Shown one piece after another: positions 22,101 to 34,779 of a DNA stretch of 64,000 nucleotides; positions within the stretch are counted from its first letter, which is position 1; each line of letters starts with the position of its first letter. Under the pieces are notes generated by a model. That model made no database searches. It worked only from the letters and a program-made list of their open reading frames with translations, and was not told the origin of the DNA. The stretch is from the NCBI GenBank assembly GCA_963930655.1, contig OZ005606.1:14465501-14529500 (forward strand). The letters run 5' to 3'. The translations under genes and the position numbers were made by a program. The DNA comes from Myrica gale. Lineage: Eukaryota; Streptophyta; Magnoliopsida; Fagales; Myricaceae.

Positions 22101-25100
22101 ATGGAGAACAACAACGACAAAGCGGGTTCCGAAGGTGCCAATCCGAATGACAACCACCATAACGACGATGTCCAAGGTTGCGAGGAGAACCCTAATCTTT
22201 TGAATGTTGAGGAGCAACAGCAACGGCAAGACAGACAAGAAGATGTGGTAGAGGAAGAAGAAGAAGAGGAAGATGGAGCTGGATCCGACGTGGAGCAGCC
22301 TCCTCAACTGGCACGTCAGACCCCGAGAACTCCCTTTACTAATCTCAGTCAGGTCGACGCCGACCTCGTTCTCGCTCGTACCCTTCACGAACAGGTGCTC
22401 CCCCCTTCCCTTCCCTTCCCTTCCCTTATATTTTATCTTTGTTTTATTTTTCGTACATTTACGACGTTGATTTATTTTGTAGCTGAATTTGTACCATGAG
22501 TTAGGTTGCGTTGAGACCAGCACTATGATTGGGAATACTGAACATGGCATAGCCATTGTTTTGTGATTTTATTCGTTTTCATAAATCGACCTTAGCTTAA
22601 TAGGTAATAACTCGTATTCTGCTTTTACCCCCGGTTTTAATCAATTTTTTTGTGCCAATCAATCCCGACATGGAGAAATTGTTGTGGTAAAGATATGGTC
22701 GCAGTTTGAGGTTTAGTTGCAAGTCAAGATGTCCAATATATACGCCAGTAGAACATATGAATCCAATTGTCTAATTCTAGTGCTATTTTTTTCTCTTTGC
22801 ACTCAAAACAGGGGTCAGTGTCTTATCTCACTGTTGATTACTTGTCTAGTCTATATTTTACTGTTAGCGACTGGTGTTGATTGTTTTGTATTGTTTAATC
22901 ATGATGAGCCTGTGGCTTAATTGATGTTGATTACGTCATGGTGTAGGAAAGGGCATACATGATGCTCCGAATGAACAATGATGGTAGTGATTATGGAAGT
23001 TGGGAAGCCGGTAGCTATGTGCATGATGACGAGGACGATTTTGCCGACCCTCATGATGACTCTGACAGAGATGATGACGATGAGGAGGAGGAGGGTGAGG
23101 AGAGATACGATGGAGCAAATATTGATATTGATGAAGATGCTTTCGATGTTTATGCTCGTAATGAAGCTGGAGAGGATACTAACCCTAGTATTGAATTCGA
23201 CCCAGCTGTCTTTTCAAGCGATGAAGCATATGCAAGGGCCCTACAGAATGCTGAAGATAGAGAAATGGCTGCTAGATTGTTGGCACTTGCAGGAATAAAT
23301 GATGGTGAGTGTTCGATCTATAGTGAGGTTGTTTTATACAAGTTCGTAATATTGTGCAATTCTCAAAAGTTCCATTATTATCAGTGATTGGAGGGGAAGT
23401 TGAGGACATAGAAGATCACGGTGGTAACTCTCAGGTATCTATCTCTATCACAATGGAAGCGGAGTTGGCGTTGCCTTTTTTTTGTTCCCTACATATCAAG
23501 TGCACATGGACACACACACAGCTCTGGTCCACAATACGTATCTCACCCATCTACATATAAGTATATCTTAGTATCGTTAAAAAAAGAAAAAAGAGAAAGA
23601 GAATCCTTTTCTGATCACGAAGCATCATGTCATTGTAATAGTGATAAGGCTTTATAGTGTGGTGTGAGTTAAAGAATATTTGCACTATGATGACATTGAG
23701 GTACATGATCGGGATGGTTCAGCCAGCGAACCCAACCCCGATGAATGGTGGCCATGACTATAATGGTCCTGAGGTACCAGACTTCCTTGTAAGTTTCAAC
23801 CTACACGAGAGGTGTAACAATTTGGGCGTTGTCTTATAGAGTCTCTTGGTGAAATAGTAATGTTTGTAAATTACCTACATGCTGTCAAAAAGACCTTGTG
23901 TAGCTTCACTGTTTCTTTCGACTAGCTTGTTCATTTTTTGTACAGTTTTGGTGAGGGGCGAAGAAAGCCTCCTATGTATGTTGCGTCCTAGTGACTAGGC
24001 CTGGCTGATTGCTAACCAAAGCGTAGGTCTCTTTGATGGAAAGTACGAGCTAGATTTTTGTCATTTCTGGCGTAACATTCATGGATTTTCAGATATTGAG
24101 GATGTATAATGGAACTCATAAGATAAGAATGTGGTCAGATATTGAGGATGTATATTGGAACTCATAAGATAAGAATGTGGTCATAAATAGGTCATAAAGA
24201 GGTTGTTTAAATGGGTTTTGTCAAGACAAGGATAGACTATGGTAGAAACATATAAGTTATTGGTGGTGTTTGATTGTGGAAATGCTGGGGTATGGGGTTG
24301 GTAAAAAAGTAAAGATAGTTTGTTGGAGTTGGTGAAAAAGTGAAGAGACAGAAGATTTGTATGAATATTATAATGAAAAAAATTATTTGATGGGGAGAGA
24401 GATTATTTTGTAGTTTTTTTAATCAGGCCCGAAATTTTGGGGTGCCAAAATTTCGGCAATCAAAACCTAAGTAATTGTATTGTTAGAGATTATGTACGGA
24501 TCATTTAATGATTTGATGTCTCTAACAGCCTGTGCGCAATTAGATGGATCTATTGGAATCATCGAGTGGCTGCAATGTCTCTTGGATATGGATGGGTCTG
24601 TTTCTTTTCAAATAAGATTCGCGCTGAGGATGTATTTAGTCAATTTTAATATTAATATCTGTAGTGGTTTTCCACTGTTTGCAGCAAAACATCTCTGGTT
24701 ATTTTTGTCTCAGTCACCAAACTTTGGTTCCATCTTAAGTAATTTTTTCATGTTATATGCATGTTATTGCTATCCTGGTCATTTGCCTTGTTGGATATTT
24801 AATCTGCCACAATCATAAGATGTAATTCCAACATGTTGCAGACTTTTCAGTACCAATCTATAGGATTCCACAATGTAAAATATTTTATTGATCGAGAATG
24901 TCGGTTCTAATGTCTTTGCAACAAGGCTGTTGAAGCTTGCTTTTTGAGGACCATAGTTTTACATTTGTACAAGTTTATTAATTGTTATTAATACCATAGT
25001 CAGTATCATCATCGCTATTTCTACTACTTTGTTTGGTTATTGTTAATTTTCAGGATAAATCTGCTTTCATCATACATCATTCCTACTCTTTTCCAGGATA

Positions 25101-28100
25101 CATGGGAGGAGCTTGACCCTGATGAACTTTCCTATGAGGTAAACTATGTTCAGATCCAATTGCCTTTGGTGGAGTTTTTGTTTTGGTTGGGTTTGTTACG
25201 CTTAAAATTGGATCTTAAAATTTCAGGAGTTGATTGCACTAGGTGAAGTAGTTGGAACTGAGGGCAGAGGGCTTTCAGCTGATAAAATAGCCTCTTTGCC
25301 TTCCGTAAACTACAAGTCAGGAAGCTGTGAGAACGGAAGCAATGATTCGTATGCCCACTGAACCGTTTTTTTTCTTTGATGAGTGGGTATCATATTTGCT
25401 ATGATTCATGTTTTTGTGCTCCTGGTTCAGGTGTGTCATTTGCTGGTTGGAGTACGAGGATGGTGAAACGTTAATACTGCTTTCTTGCAAACATTCTTAC
25501 CACCCTGAATGCATAAATAATTGGTTGAAAATAAACAAGGTATATTCATATACTTTTGATGTTACATATAGATCTACTTAAATATCAATATAAGATAATT
25601 ACATAATTCGTACTTTAGTAGTTATTTGTAATTTCTGGTTTTCATTGGTTATTCTCTCACGGACAATAATTGCTGATTTTTTTCTTTTGGAGAACTTGCA
25701 TCATTCCATTTGCATTGAACTTCTGCTCGTACTAGTTGTTCATACATGTGTTGTATTTATGCTGTTTTTAGATTTGCCTCATTGAGTTGATGGGTTGTAT
25801 AAGGGTTTTGTAGTTCGTTACCATTCAAAAGTATTGGTTCCATGCAAGAATATTTTTGCCATTTCTAGAGTGATAGGAGTAATAAATGTTTTTGAATGTC
25901 ATTAAGGCAACCCGATAGGGTGGGGAGTGAATTGGGTTATAAAATTTTTTCAGAAAATCCCCCCAAAATTCTGTTTGCTAGAAAATCAATATAATAACTA
26001 CATTAGCACAAGATAAAAAGGATATCACAAAATAAATGCAAGTGCTAAATGTAACGAGAGTAGGGTTAACGATAGCATACACTCGGATTTTTAGGTGGTT
26101 TGGAAACCTTGCCTACGTCACCCTTCAAGCTCCTTTATCAAGCCTTGAGGCTTTTCATTATTGACACCTTCATTCTAAGGGAATAGCTTACACTCTAGCT
26201 CCCGGGTGTTTGAGAACCTTACAAGTATTTTTGCCGATCTCATCACTCACAACTCAAGTGATCTTTTAGGCTCACCACTCACAACCGAATCGAGCTTGAG
26301 ATACCTCACTCAAGCTCTAATCCAAGCTAGAGATATACCCTCTCTTAGATTCTTCTTTTGGTGTACAACCTACACCAAAAGAAAACAACCTTTCTAGAAA
26401 GAAAAGATACAAGAATTTGACTCTCTCAAAGATTAGATGAATACAGTTTAAAATTTATTTGAAAAGCTCACACAAATGAATAAGCTTGAAAGTGCATAAT
26501 TTGTTTCAAAGCTAGTAAAAATTAGAAGCCAAGGCTAAGAGATGATATGTACGAAAATTATAAAGTTTTGGTCAACTTAGAACTCTCTGAAGTTTTTCCT
26601 TCTATAGGCCTCATTTGAAAATTCGATCGGGATTCTTATACTGGTAGATCTGGTATATGTGACCGTTGGCTTCTAACAGGATTCACAAAATTTGAATATC
26701 AAAAATATTGCTTACTCTGATCTACCGGTCGACCGGAACACCTATATCGGTGTATCCATTACCTGTGACTGTTGTTTGAGTAATCGATTTTTAAACTTGA
26801 AGTTCGAATATTTTTGTACCGTTGTTATATGTTGACCGTTGTTCGTCCGGTAGTGAATCCAGTTAAAACATAGTCAAATTAAATCTTGTCTCTTTCACAG
26901 TTGCATCCGGTTCAAAGAACGGAAGCAACCGGAATACGTACCGGTCAACCGCTAGTTGTTCGGTATTGAATCCAGTTAAAGTAGATTGACCAAAAAGACC
27001 TCTAACTCTTTACCGTCGCACCTTGTGCAGCCAGTACACATATTGGTCGACCACTGGTTGTCCGATATAGACCAAAACTCGTTTTAATATTCTTTTGAAG
27101 ATTTTAGAGTTTGTCTAACATCATTTGGGCTTAGAAAAATGGTTTTAAAGAAATTTTTCTAATTTCTTTGTCAAGTGAGTGTGTGATCAAACCTATCAAA
27201 ATAATGAGCTTTGGAGTTACAAGATTATACAAGTGTTGAACTCTTGCCATTTCAATTCTTGTGTCTTTGGTTCTTTGATTGATAATGTCTTTATGTTTAA
27301 AGATGTCCATTTTACAAGCTGTCCTTTTATTGTAATCATCAAAACATTGATTGTGAATTAAACTACGAAATATGATCAGCACGGCTGCAAAGGATTCGGA
27401 AACAATGAGGTTTTGTATAAATAAGGGACTATATAAACTGAGAACACTTGTTCGTTTCAGGTGGAACTTGGGCTCAACATGCTGTACTTGTGGGGAAAGA
27501 AAAGCAAGCTTGAAAAAAATAGGCATAACAATATAGGCATCAAGCAGGCCACGTTTATTCATCTATACTAGCTGCTGCATGATCAAAACCTTTTAATAGG
27601 AACAAATAAATACATCCAGGGCTAATGCTTGATGAAGAAAGGGGAAATAGTGATCCATTAACATTAACATGTGTTCAGATCTGAAGAAAGATTAAGGCCG
27701 ACCCGTGACTCTGCATCCTGAAATGGCAAACTTACAAGAGGGGCAATTTTAAGTATTCATGAAGACTCTTCAAATTGTTTTTCATGCGATTAGGCTGACC
27801 TTCAACAAGAATCTCAAAATTTTTGCTCCATGTCCTCTCTTTCTACTTGTCTTATCCTATGAGTCTGTCCCGTACACTTGAACAGATTAAAGGTTTTCTC
27901 TCCGAACCTTTTGTTTAAATCCTAAGGTTTACTAAGAGATTGAAGAAAACAAAGAGGTACTTGTAGATGGAAAAGAGGGACAATCAGTTCAAGTAGTAGG
28001 AAATTTCACTAAACAAGTCACTGACTGAAGCACACTATTCAAGGTTAGTTGTGCACATCTGAAAGTCTTCTGAACCTTGGTCTGTAGAAATTTTAATTCA

Positions 28101-29045
28101 CTACCTGGGTTGAATGACGGAGCTTTGCACCTGGTATGGTGTCATATCTACACCGCAAAATCTCTCGCTCGCACTATCTCAAACACCCCTCAAGTATGGA
28201 CAGCCTCCCATTTCTCTATTGCATGCCCATCATATATGCGCTGGAGCCAGAAAGAGTCAAAGGCAGCCTTTTTGCTTGCAGTTTGTTTCGTCCTGGGTAG
28301 TATGTGGCTTGTCATTCTCTGCTGAGTAATTAGGTTGTACGTAATCCATAGTTTATCAACTTTAAAGTGCCTTATTTATGATTTTTTGGATGCCCCGAAA
28401 AGATCCTTGCATTAGTTAGTGGACACAACTAATCCTCTCCTCGAGTCTACAGAAAATGTGGTTTTGTGCATCTCCTCATGAGTAAGCGATGGAGCATCAC
28501 TTAGGGAGTACCTAGTTCAGCACCCTATTTGTTTTTTGTTTTTTTTTTCTCGATCAGCACCTCTATTTGTTACTTCCACATTCTCCATTCACTGTGTGGT
28601 TTCACTTTCACTTAGTGTTGATGCTTGCTTTAGATTGTATGGAATGCTGCACATCATTTTGTTTATTGACTGGTCAACACTGTTGAATGGATTTCCCATA
28701 TCTGTCATTTTTTTCCTCTTCTCTGTTGGCTTTTTCCACACCTTATGGCAGAAAGGGAGAGCGAGATAGGCATCAGGAGATGGTGATTGACCAGAAATGA
28801 GGAAATATATTGTCATGAGGATAATTCATATACAGTATTAATTCATTTGAAGTGCCAAAATTTCTAAAATGGCACTTTTCCTTAAGAAGAGACTGATGTG
28901 TGAGATCATTGGTAATACACTCATTTGCTGCTTGACAATCTACGAAGTCAGTTATAGCTGGAAAGTTGGAATATTGACACTCTTCCCGCCAGGCTAATTT
29001 ATTTCCCATTTGAGGTACTCTTGATTAATTTATCCTGAAAATGTG

Positions 29046-29080
<35 letters not shown>

Positions 29081-29323
29081 TGTATAGATCCAGCATCTTT
29101 TGTCTTTTGTGGAATAACTCTGATATATTAATGTGGTATGTATTTTAGTATATCATTAATTTGTGCGTGAAAGTTATAGGTGCTACAACCGAATGTCTGC
29201 TGCATTGTGATTTGCTCTTTCAATCCTTAAAAAGAATATGCAAGTAGACATAATAAACGATTATGATTGCAGGTTTGCCCTGTTTGCTGCACGGAGGTTT
29301 CCGTATCTGGCAACAGCTTGTAG
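22101..29323 (+). CDS. RING-H2 E3 ubiquitin ligase, BIG BROTHER-like, 7 exons
   Basis: Exons are 22101-22394, 22947-23304, 23385-23434, 25097-25138, 25227-25348, 25431-25539 and 29273-29323, all with GT-AG borders, giving 341 aa. The N-terminal two thirds are very acidic (EEEEEEED near residue 55; DDDDEEEEGEE in exon 2) and probably disordered. Residues 235-285 carry the family signature DTWEELDPDELSYE and ELIALGEVVGTEGRGLS. The C-terminus is a RING-H2 domain: C290, C293, C308, H310, H313, C316, C327, C330, followed by 11 residues. The signature and RING match the plant BIG BROTHER family of E3 ligases, which restrict organ growth; the long acidic N-terminus suggests a BB-related paralogue. 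All eight zinc ligands are present, so it is probably active. The last two come from a 17-codon final exon across a 3.7-kb intron. Confidence 0.88.
24089..24180. repeat. 46-bp tandem duplication in intron 3
   Basis: Two adjacent copies of a unit starting TCAGATATTGAGGATGTATA and ending AAGATAAGAATGTGG differ by one base (24089-24134 and 24135-24180). It lies in intron 3 of the RING-H2 gene. Confidence 0.9.
25885..27365 (-). mobile_element. LTR-like insertion in intron 6 of the RING-H2 gene
   Basis: Read on the minus strand, the segment starts near TGTTTTGATGATTACAATAA and continues with GTAAAATGGACATCTT. It then carries several copies of a CCGGTCGACCGG-type motif (26650-27070) and ends near ACTCCCCACCCTATCGGG. 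The same order of motifs, on the plus strand, recurs at 60190-61000. A copia-type LTR is the likeliest explanation. I found no clean TG...CA ends or target duplication, so ends and class are provisional. Confidence 0.45.
27366..29044 (+). other. Remainder of intron 6, no gene
   Basis: Non-coding DNA with stops in all frames between the LTR-like insertion and the final exon. I see no conserved reading frame and no transposon ends. Confidence 0.5.
29045..29083. repeat. (CT)n(GT)n compound microsatellite
   Basis: About nine CT units run straight into about ten GT units in intron 6, 190 bp before the final RING exon. Confidence 0.95.
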
Positions 29324-29605
29324 AAATCTATGGGATCTTCCTCTTCTAAAAAGTGAAAGACTATTTGGGGTCATAGCCCATGTTTGTTATCTCTGCGAAT
29401 GGAGAAGATAAATCTGCCTCGTTGCATCCATGTTTTAGAGTGTAGCCAGCTTAAAGAAGTTACTTATATTTCAGTGTAGCCTTTTGCTTTGGTGAATTAC
29501 GAAAGCATGGTGGCCGAGATTTTTATTGGCTTGATTGAATCCTTGAGGTTACTTCTGCTTGAAGATGATTTGGTCATTCTAATGGATAAATAGAATATAC
29601 ACTAC

Positions 29606-29900
29606 GAGTTTTTTTTAAGCAAATAGTATTATTAAAAAACAAAGAGTTTCCTTAAGGCGGCTCAAAACACCAGTCAGCCCACTTTGCCAGGTTGTGTGCC
29701 ATCAAGCTCTTTTGTCGGGGCACCCACTGCGCTGGTTCCAGTGACGGTTTTGGAGTACGATGGCCCTGATTCTGTCAACCTGGTCTGCAATAATTCCAGC
29801 ATAATACATCAAGAGCTAGGCCCTTTTGACGTCTAACCTCTCTCTTCAAATCAGCCACTAGAGTTCGGAACATAGACTCCTCTGCTCATGTCAAGAGCTA
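29606..29900 (-). mobile_element. LINE 3' end fragment (RNase H tail)
   Basis: On the minus strand this reads FRTLVADLKREVRRQKG and, after frame breaks, LMAHNLAKWADWCFEPP, resembling the end of a plant LINE RNase H domain (the HNLAxWA motif). It is followed by a short tail and a T-run on the plus strand (29609-29616), which would be the poly(A) end. It lies just downstream of the RING-H2 gene. Confidence 0.55.
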
Positions 29901-30600
29901 GGCCCTTATGACGGAGTAAGATCGCTTTCCCAGAAGCCTTTTGACCCTATTTGATTGCACCACTCTATAATAGCCAATATGTCTTTAGAACTATAAATGA
30001 CTTCAAGTACGGCTCCACTTCCTACACTTGTTCTGTTCTTGCGCAACTAATTTAAGCTCTTCTTGTAATTTATGCTTAGTTAGTCTGTTAGTCTATCTGC
30101 TTTAACTTTTTCTCAATTTGGTGTCTCAGTTTTATTTTCTCTTTCAAATCCCTGAGGTTAACTATTTTCCCTAAAAAAGTTCTTTCGTGCAATCTCAACA
30201 TTACGACAGATGAAATATGCCTATATGGCTAACGGTAAGCACGATACCACTAATTATCAGTCGACATCTAGATTCGTTTAGCTCAAGTCGTTTAATAGGG
30301 ACTTATTTTTCATTAATAAAATATGTCTATATGCCTTTTTTGTAGTCCATGTTTGTAGTTAACCATAAGGACTCTCAGGGAAAGAATTAAAACTGAGATC
30401 AAATTGGAAAAAAGTTAACTTAGGGATTAATTAAGCCTATAATTTATGTGGCCAGCTAGGCTTGCATTGTTCATCTTAAAGGACTTGTTGGCATTGTGAT
30501 TAAAATTTTCCTTGTATTCAACTTGGAAAGAAGTATTTATCTAATTTTTAAAAGAAAATCAAGACATTGAATTGTTTTATTCATACTAGAAAAAAAATTA
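29901..30600. other. Intergenic DNA between two LINE fragments
   Basis: No gene or transposon end recognised. Sequence is AT-rich with scattered stops. Confidence 0.4.
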
Positions 30601-31509
30601 TAATCATGGTAGCTCAGTACCCATATATAGCACGTTAAATCAAGATAATGCTAAAAAACACGAGAATTGGCTCCTGAACTAATCATAGAGGTGACCCAAC
30701 GAGCTAAATGATGCATTGTCATATTTGCACCCCTATGAACGTGTGTGGCCTTCCAGTTCTGGAACTGTTGAAGAAGAGTATGAACTGCTATAACTTGGTT
30801 GTGAATCCTCCATGTCGTGCACATCTAATGGCTCTCCGAATCACCTTCAAAGTATGACACTCCCATAGCCCAATCTGGTTGCCACTCCACTCCCCTCCTT
30901 GCCGCTTCAGGCCTAAGTTGCTGCAATTTTCAGAAAATCATAGCCCAGTAGCACCATAATAGCGCTAATGACTATCCGAATCTCCACTCCCCTCACTTAA
31001 CCTCCTAACCTTCCTTGCTAGCTCCATGACATCCGGTCTTTTTCCCTTTGTGAACTACTTGGATTTCTACTTATCCAAATCAAAGCGATATCATTGGCAG
31101 CAAAAATCTGGGAGAACTGCTGCTCCTCAATTGGAATACCCATTCAAGCATCGAGCCTGCACTAAGCACGCCATATCACTCGACTGTAAGGGCAACATAG
31201 GAAAAGATGGAGGGCCGTTTCTCGAGCTTCCCCACATAACACTATTGCATCTCAGCCTCCACATCCACTCTTCCCAACCGCTCTGCAATCTTTGCCTTCC
31301 ACACAATTTTCCACAAAAGCAACTTTAATCTCCCATGCATTTTAATCTTCCATAAATCCTTTCAACAGCTATTGGGTTGTAGATTCTGGTCATTATTTCT
31401 TTCATGTACTATTGCCTCTATATACCGATTTGACTGAGAAATCCCTTGAATTTAGTTTCCAGCACCCATATTCCACCCATATTCGCTTATCCTTACAGGT
31501 CACTATCCT

Positions 31510-31660
31510 CGATTGGCAATGTGTTTGAATGTTAAAATTTTGGAGTGATAGAGTTGGTGAAAAAGTAGAGAAAGAGATTATTTGAATGATTTTTTTATAG
31601 TTATTTCTAGTGAAAAGGGGTGATTTGATAGGGAGAAAGATAATTTTTGACCTTAGCAGT
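31510..31660. mobile_element. AT-rich insertion in the LINE, unclassified repeat
   Basis: Between LINE blocks there is non-LINE sequence containing TGTTTGAATGTTAAAATT, GAGTTGGTGAAAAAGT and GATTTGATAGGGAGA. Closely similar wording (GAGTTGGTGAAAAAGTGAAG) occurs in intron 3 of the RING-H2 gene near 24310-24340. This points to a repeated element of unknown class. Its ends are approximate. Confidence 0.4.
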
Positions 31661-31717
31661 TTCCGGATCAAACAAAGCCCGAACCTTCTCCACATCCCAC
31701 CTTCTATCACTCATCAC

Positions 31718-32923
31718 CAGAGGCGGATCCTGGGGGTGGCGGCCCTGGGCGGCCGCCACCCATTGAATCGCCTGGACAAAAAAACTACATGTATTTTTGC
31801 TTCTAACTCCAAGTTTCCAGGGCCTCGCTTGGAAAAAAAACTACATGTATTTTTGCTTCTAATTCCAAGTTGCCAGGGCGGCGCCGCCACCCGTTGCATC
31901 ACCCGGGAAAAAAAACTACATGTATTTTTTCTCCTGACTCCAGCATTGATTGTGAGTCTCAATCATGTCAGTTTAATATATAAAAAGCCTAGTAGGGTCG
32001 AAAAATTGTCATGCACAGTGACGTGATTTGCCAACTAAGACCTGCCCCTTCAATAAAGTCATTTGGCAGTAGCGATTATTAGAACCTATACTTACTCAAG
32101 CGTATAGGTTCTAATTTTCAATTTATTTTACTGCTGTATAAAAAACGATTTATTTTAAACGACATTTACGTTTTGTTTTGTTTGGTCTTTTCCCAGCTCT
32201 TGCAAATGTGCTGGGAGGGACTAGTGAGGCAATGTCAATGAATATATAAAATGCAAAACGCACTGGCCAACAGGTCAGAAAAATTGTCCTTCAATGCTAA
32301 AACATAGCCTATAGCAGTGGCGGGACTAGCTTCTTACAATGAAAGGACTCTGATTTTCCCATTGAAACCGAAATATCAGTGCTAGTTTAGACAGACAAAG
32401 TCCTTTGGCAGGCAAGCTTTTTAGAGCGAATTCAATTGACGTGATTTGCCAGTTGAGACCCAAAAAATTAATCGCAGTTCAGTTAAAGTCGTTTGGCTTA
32501 CCTGCATTCATCGTTCTATTTTTCCTTGACGCAAGTGACTGCCAGTTCTATTATAATTTTTGTTTAGTAGTATCGTTATCTGTTTTGAAAAAATTTCTCC
32601 TTTTTCTCCTTCTCACACATTTATCCTTCTCTCTTCGAAATTTTCTCTTCCCCTCTCTCTCTCTTCTCACGCTGATACTGTCACAAATTCAGCCTTCAGC
32701 CATTGCTTGTGCCCGTTACCCACCACCGTCTGTCGCTGCGCCGCACCAGGCCACCAGCCACCAGTTTCTCCCGCGCCAGCTAAGCCACGACCACCATCTT
32801 TTGAACGTGTTACTCGGGCTCCAGCTCCACGCCTCCACCGCCGCACGTCCGCACCAACTCGTGCTCTAACTCCACGCCTTTACAATTCGACCCCCTTAAA
32901 TTTTCATCCTGGCTCCGCCACTG
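31718..32923. mobile_element. Non-autonomous hAT element with perfect 8-bp duplication
   Basis: The element begins CAGAGGCGGATCCTGGG and ends ATCCTGGCTCCGCCACTG, imperfect inverted ends of the CAGTGGCGGA type. CTCATCAC flanks it on both sides (31710-31717 and 32924-32931), a perfect 8-bp target duplication as made by hAT transposases. Inside are three A-rich tandem units (see separate entry), a block TGACGTGATTTGCCA present twice (32019 and 32437), a second CAGTGGCGG motif at about 32314 that may be a nested end, and a CT-rich, leader-like stretch (32580-32900). No transposase remains. Confidence 0.8.
31776..31947. repeat. Three tandem units inside the hAT element
   Basis: Each unit has an A-run, then ACTACATGTATTTTTGCTTC or a close variant, then CTCCAAGTT and a GC-rich end. 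Units start near 31776, 31831 and 31906, the last being shortened. Confidence 0.8.
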
Positions 32924-33717
32924 CTCATCACAAACAAATCACAAGCCTTTATCTACTTCAGTTCTTACCTCATTCTCCTCTTTCGGTCTTGATTTAAAAC
33001 CGGGTAGCTCTGGGAGCCACGGGTCCAGCCATACAGATATCCTTCTTCCACTGCCTACCTTATACCACATCCCCAATGGAGTATATCTCTACCTTTCATA
33101 CTATGCCAAACCCAAGATGCTCCAACCTACCAGAAATCCATCCCTCTCAAATATTTTCCTTTCATCATTTTCACCCATAAATTATCTTGTTTTGTCAACA
33201 TATTCCAGGCCAATTTAGAGACTAAAGCTCTGTTATTTTCTAACGTTGACCAGATTCCTAAGCCGCCAGCTTCTCTTGGTAAACAAATCGTGCGCCATGC
33301 TTTTAAAGCAAGATTCTTTCTTCTTCTTTTCGGATGGCTACCCTGCCAGAAATTTTTAATTGCTCTATGAACTCCTTGCAGCATGATTTAGGCATCCGGA
33401 AAAAAACTGAGGGGTATGAGGGAATTGGCGAAGCAACTGCCTTGATCATAGTCGTTCAAATCTTCAACAGCTCCAATCTGAAATTTTTTTCATAAAGCTT
33501 GTCCTTCAAATCTTCAACAGCTCTTAATTCTTGCACGTGGAATCAGTAATGGCAAACCAAGATGTTTGGCTGGAAGCTTTTTCAGTTTCAGTTGCAGCAA
33601 GTCGAGAATTGGGACAATACCTTGGCCATGAAAGTTCTTGTTGAAATGCACAGAGGATTTTTCTGCCGGCCGGACTAACACGTATTTGTTCAAACATTCC
33701 TCCAACTTTAATGCTTC

Positions 33718-34071
33718 TGTTGGAAGTCCCACATTGCTAGAGAAACTAGTCAATGTGCTCCTTATAAGGTTGTGACATCCCTCATTCCTCAAGGCGTCTT
33801 TTGGAGTTGAGTTAGACCCACCTTTCACATATTGTGTAAATTCTAATATGGTATCAGAGTCAGGTTCCTAGTTTGTGGTCTCACCGTCACCCGTTTCCAC
33901 GTGTTGGCTTAGATGTCCTCCCGCCACACGTAAGGGGGCGTGTTGGAAGTCCCACATTGTTAGAGAAACTAGTCAATGTGCTCCTTATAAGGTTGTGACA
34001 TCCCTCACTCCTTAAGGCGTCTTTTGGAGTTGAGTTAGACCCACATTTCACATATTGTATAAATTATAATA
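33718..34071 (+). mobile_element. Complete TRIM element (two 131-bp LTRs)
   Basis: Two nearly identical 131-bp direct repeats lie at 33718-33848 and 33941-34071, each starting TGTTGGAAGTCCCACATTG. The left one is followed at once by TGGTATCAGAGT, the initiator-Met tRNA primer-binding site. The right one is preceded by TAAGGGGGCG, a polypurine tract. The interior is only 92 bp and has no coding capacity, which defines a terminal-repeat retrotransposon in miniature. Flanking GCTTC and GCCTC match at 4 of 5 positions. It sits in the LINE reverse transcriptase, just after the FAND motif. Confidence 0.85.
33849..33860 (+). other. Primer-binding site of the TRIM
   Basis: TGGTATCAGAGT directly abuts the left LTR and is complementary to the 3' end of plant initiator methionine tRNA except at the last base. 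Confidence 0.8.
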
Positions 34072-34308
34072 GCCTCCTTTGTAGTTGTCTTTGCAAATAA
34101 TAAGAGATCATTAGCAAACAGTAAGTAGTACTTTTGAGCAAATAATAAAAATTGATGGCGATAAGGGGTCACCTTGCTGAATTCCCGTGAATGATTAATC
34201 TTCCAAATGGGCTCCCATTTAATAAAACCGCAAAACTGGTTGTAGATAAGTGTTGTTATGTTGATCGAATCCTCCTAGAGCAAAATCCAAACATTTCCAT
34301 AACTTTTA

Positions 34309-34779
34309 GGGATAAAGTCATAGTTAGCCCTCTATGTTTGGACAAAAATCAAATAGATACCCTTAACTTTCAATCCTACAATTTGAGACCCATAACTTTC
34401 AAAACCTATCAATTTTGGCCCTCCATCCAAATTAGGCATTAAGTCTGACGGAAAATCATTCAAAATGACCGAAATGCCCCTTCAAGGCTAAATTTTTAAA
34501 AATAAATAAAAATTTTAAGAAATAAATAGATTATTGAAATAGAGTTCCAATATTTTTATTTAAAAATATATATTTTTATTTTTAATGAATGTTTTAAATA
34601 TTTTTAGTAACTTTATCTTGGAGGGTCATTTTGGTCATTTTCATGTTTTTCCGTCTGATTTAGACGGGAGCGAAGATTGATAGATTTTGAAAGTTATGAG
34701 TCTCAAATTGTGAGATTAAAAGTTAGAGGTAGCTATTTGATTTTGTCCAAACATAAGGGGTTAACTATGACTTTACCCC
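34309..34779. mobile_element. MULE-like MITE with perfect 9-bp duplication
   Basis: The 471-bp element starts GGGATAAAGTCATAGTTA and its end is the reverse complement of GGGGTAAAGTCATAGTTA. The inverted arms extend about 150 bp, with blocks such as ATGTTTGGACAAAA and CAATTTGAGAC in both. TAACTTTTA lies on each side (34300-34308 and 34780-34788). A perfect 9-bp duplication with long inverted repeats is the signature of Mutator-like transposition. It interrupts the LINE reverse transcriptase and has no reading frame of its own. Confidence 0.85.

Noticed and set aside
22014..22556. Long minus-strand reading frame opposite exon 1 of the RING-H2 gene
   Set aside because: It is the antisense of an acidic, GA-rich exon and carries no family motif; the plus-strand exon has splice and protein support.
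32405..32997. Two plus-strand frames of about 150 codons with a hydrophobic start
   Set aside because: They are inside a hAT element, overlap each other and cross its right end; the proline-rich wording reflects a CT-rich stretch.
33718..34071. Cassandra-type element with a 5S rRNA-like promoter
   Set aside because: The LTRs have no recognisable 5S internal control region; the element fits an ordinary TRIM.
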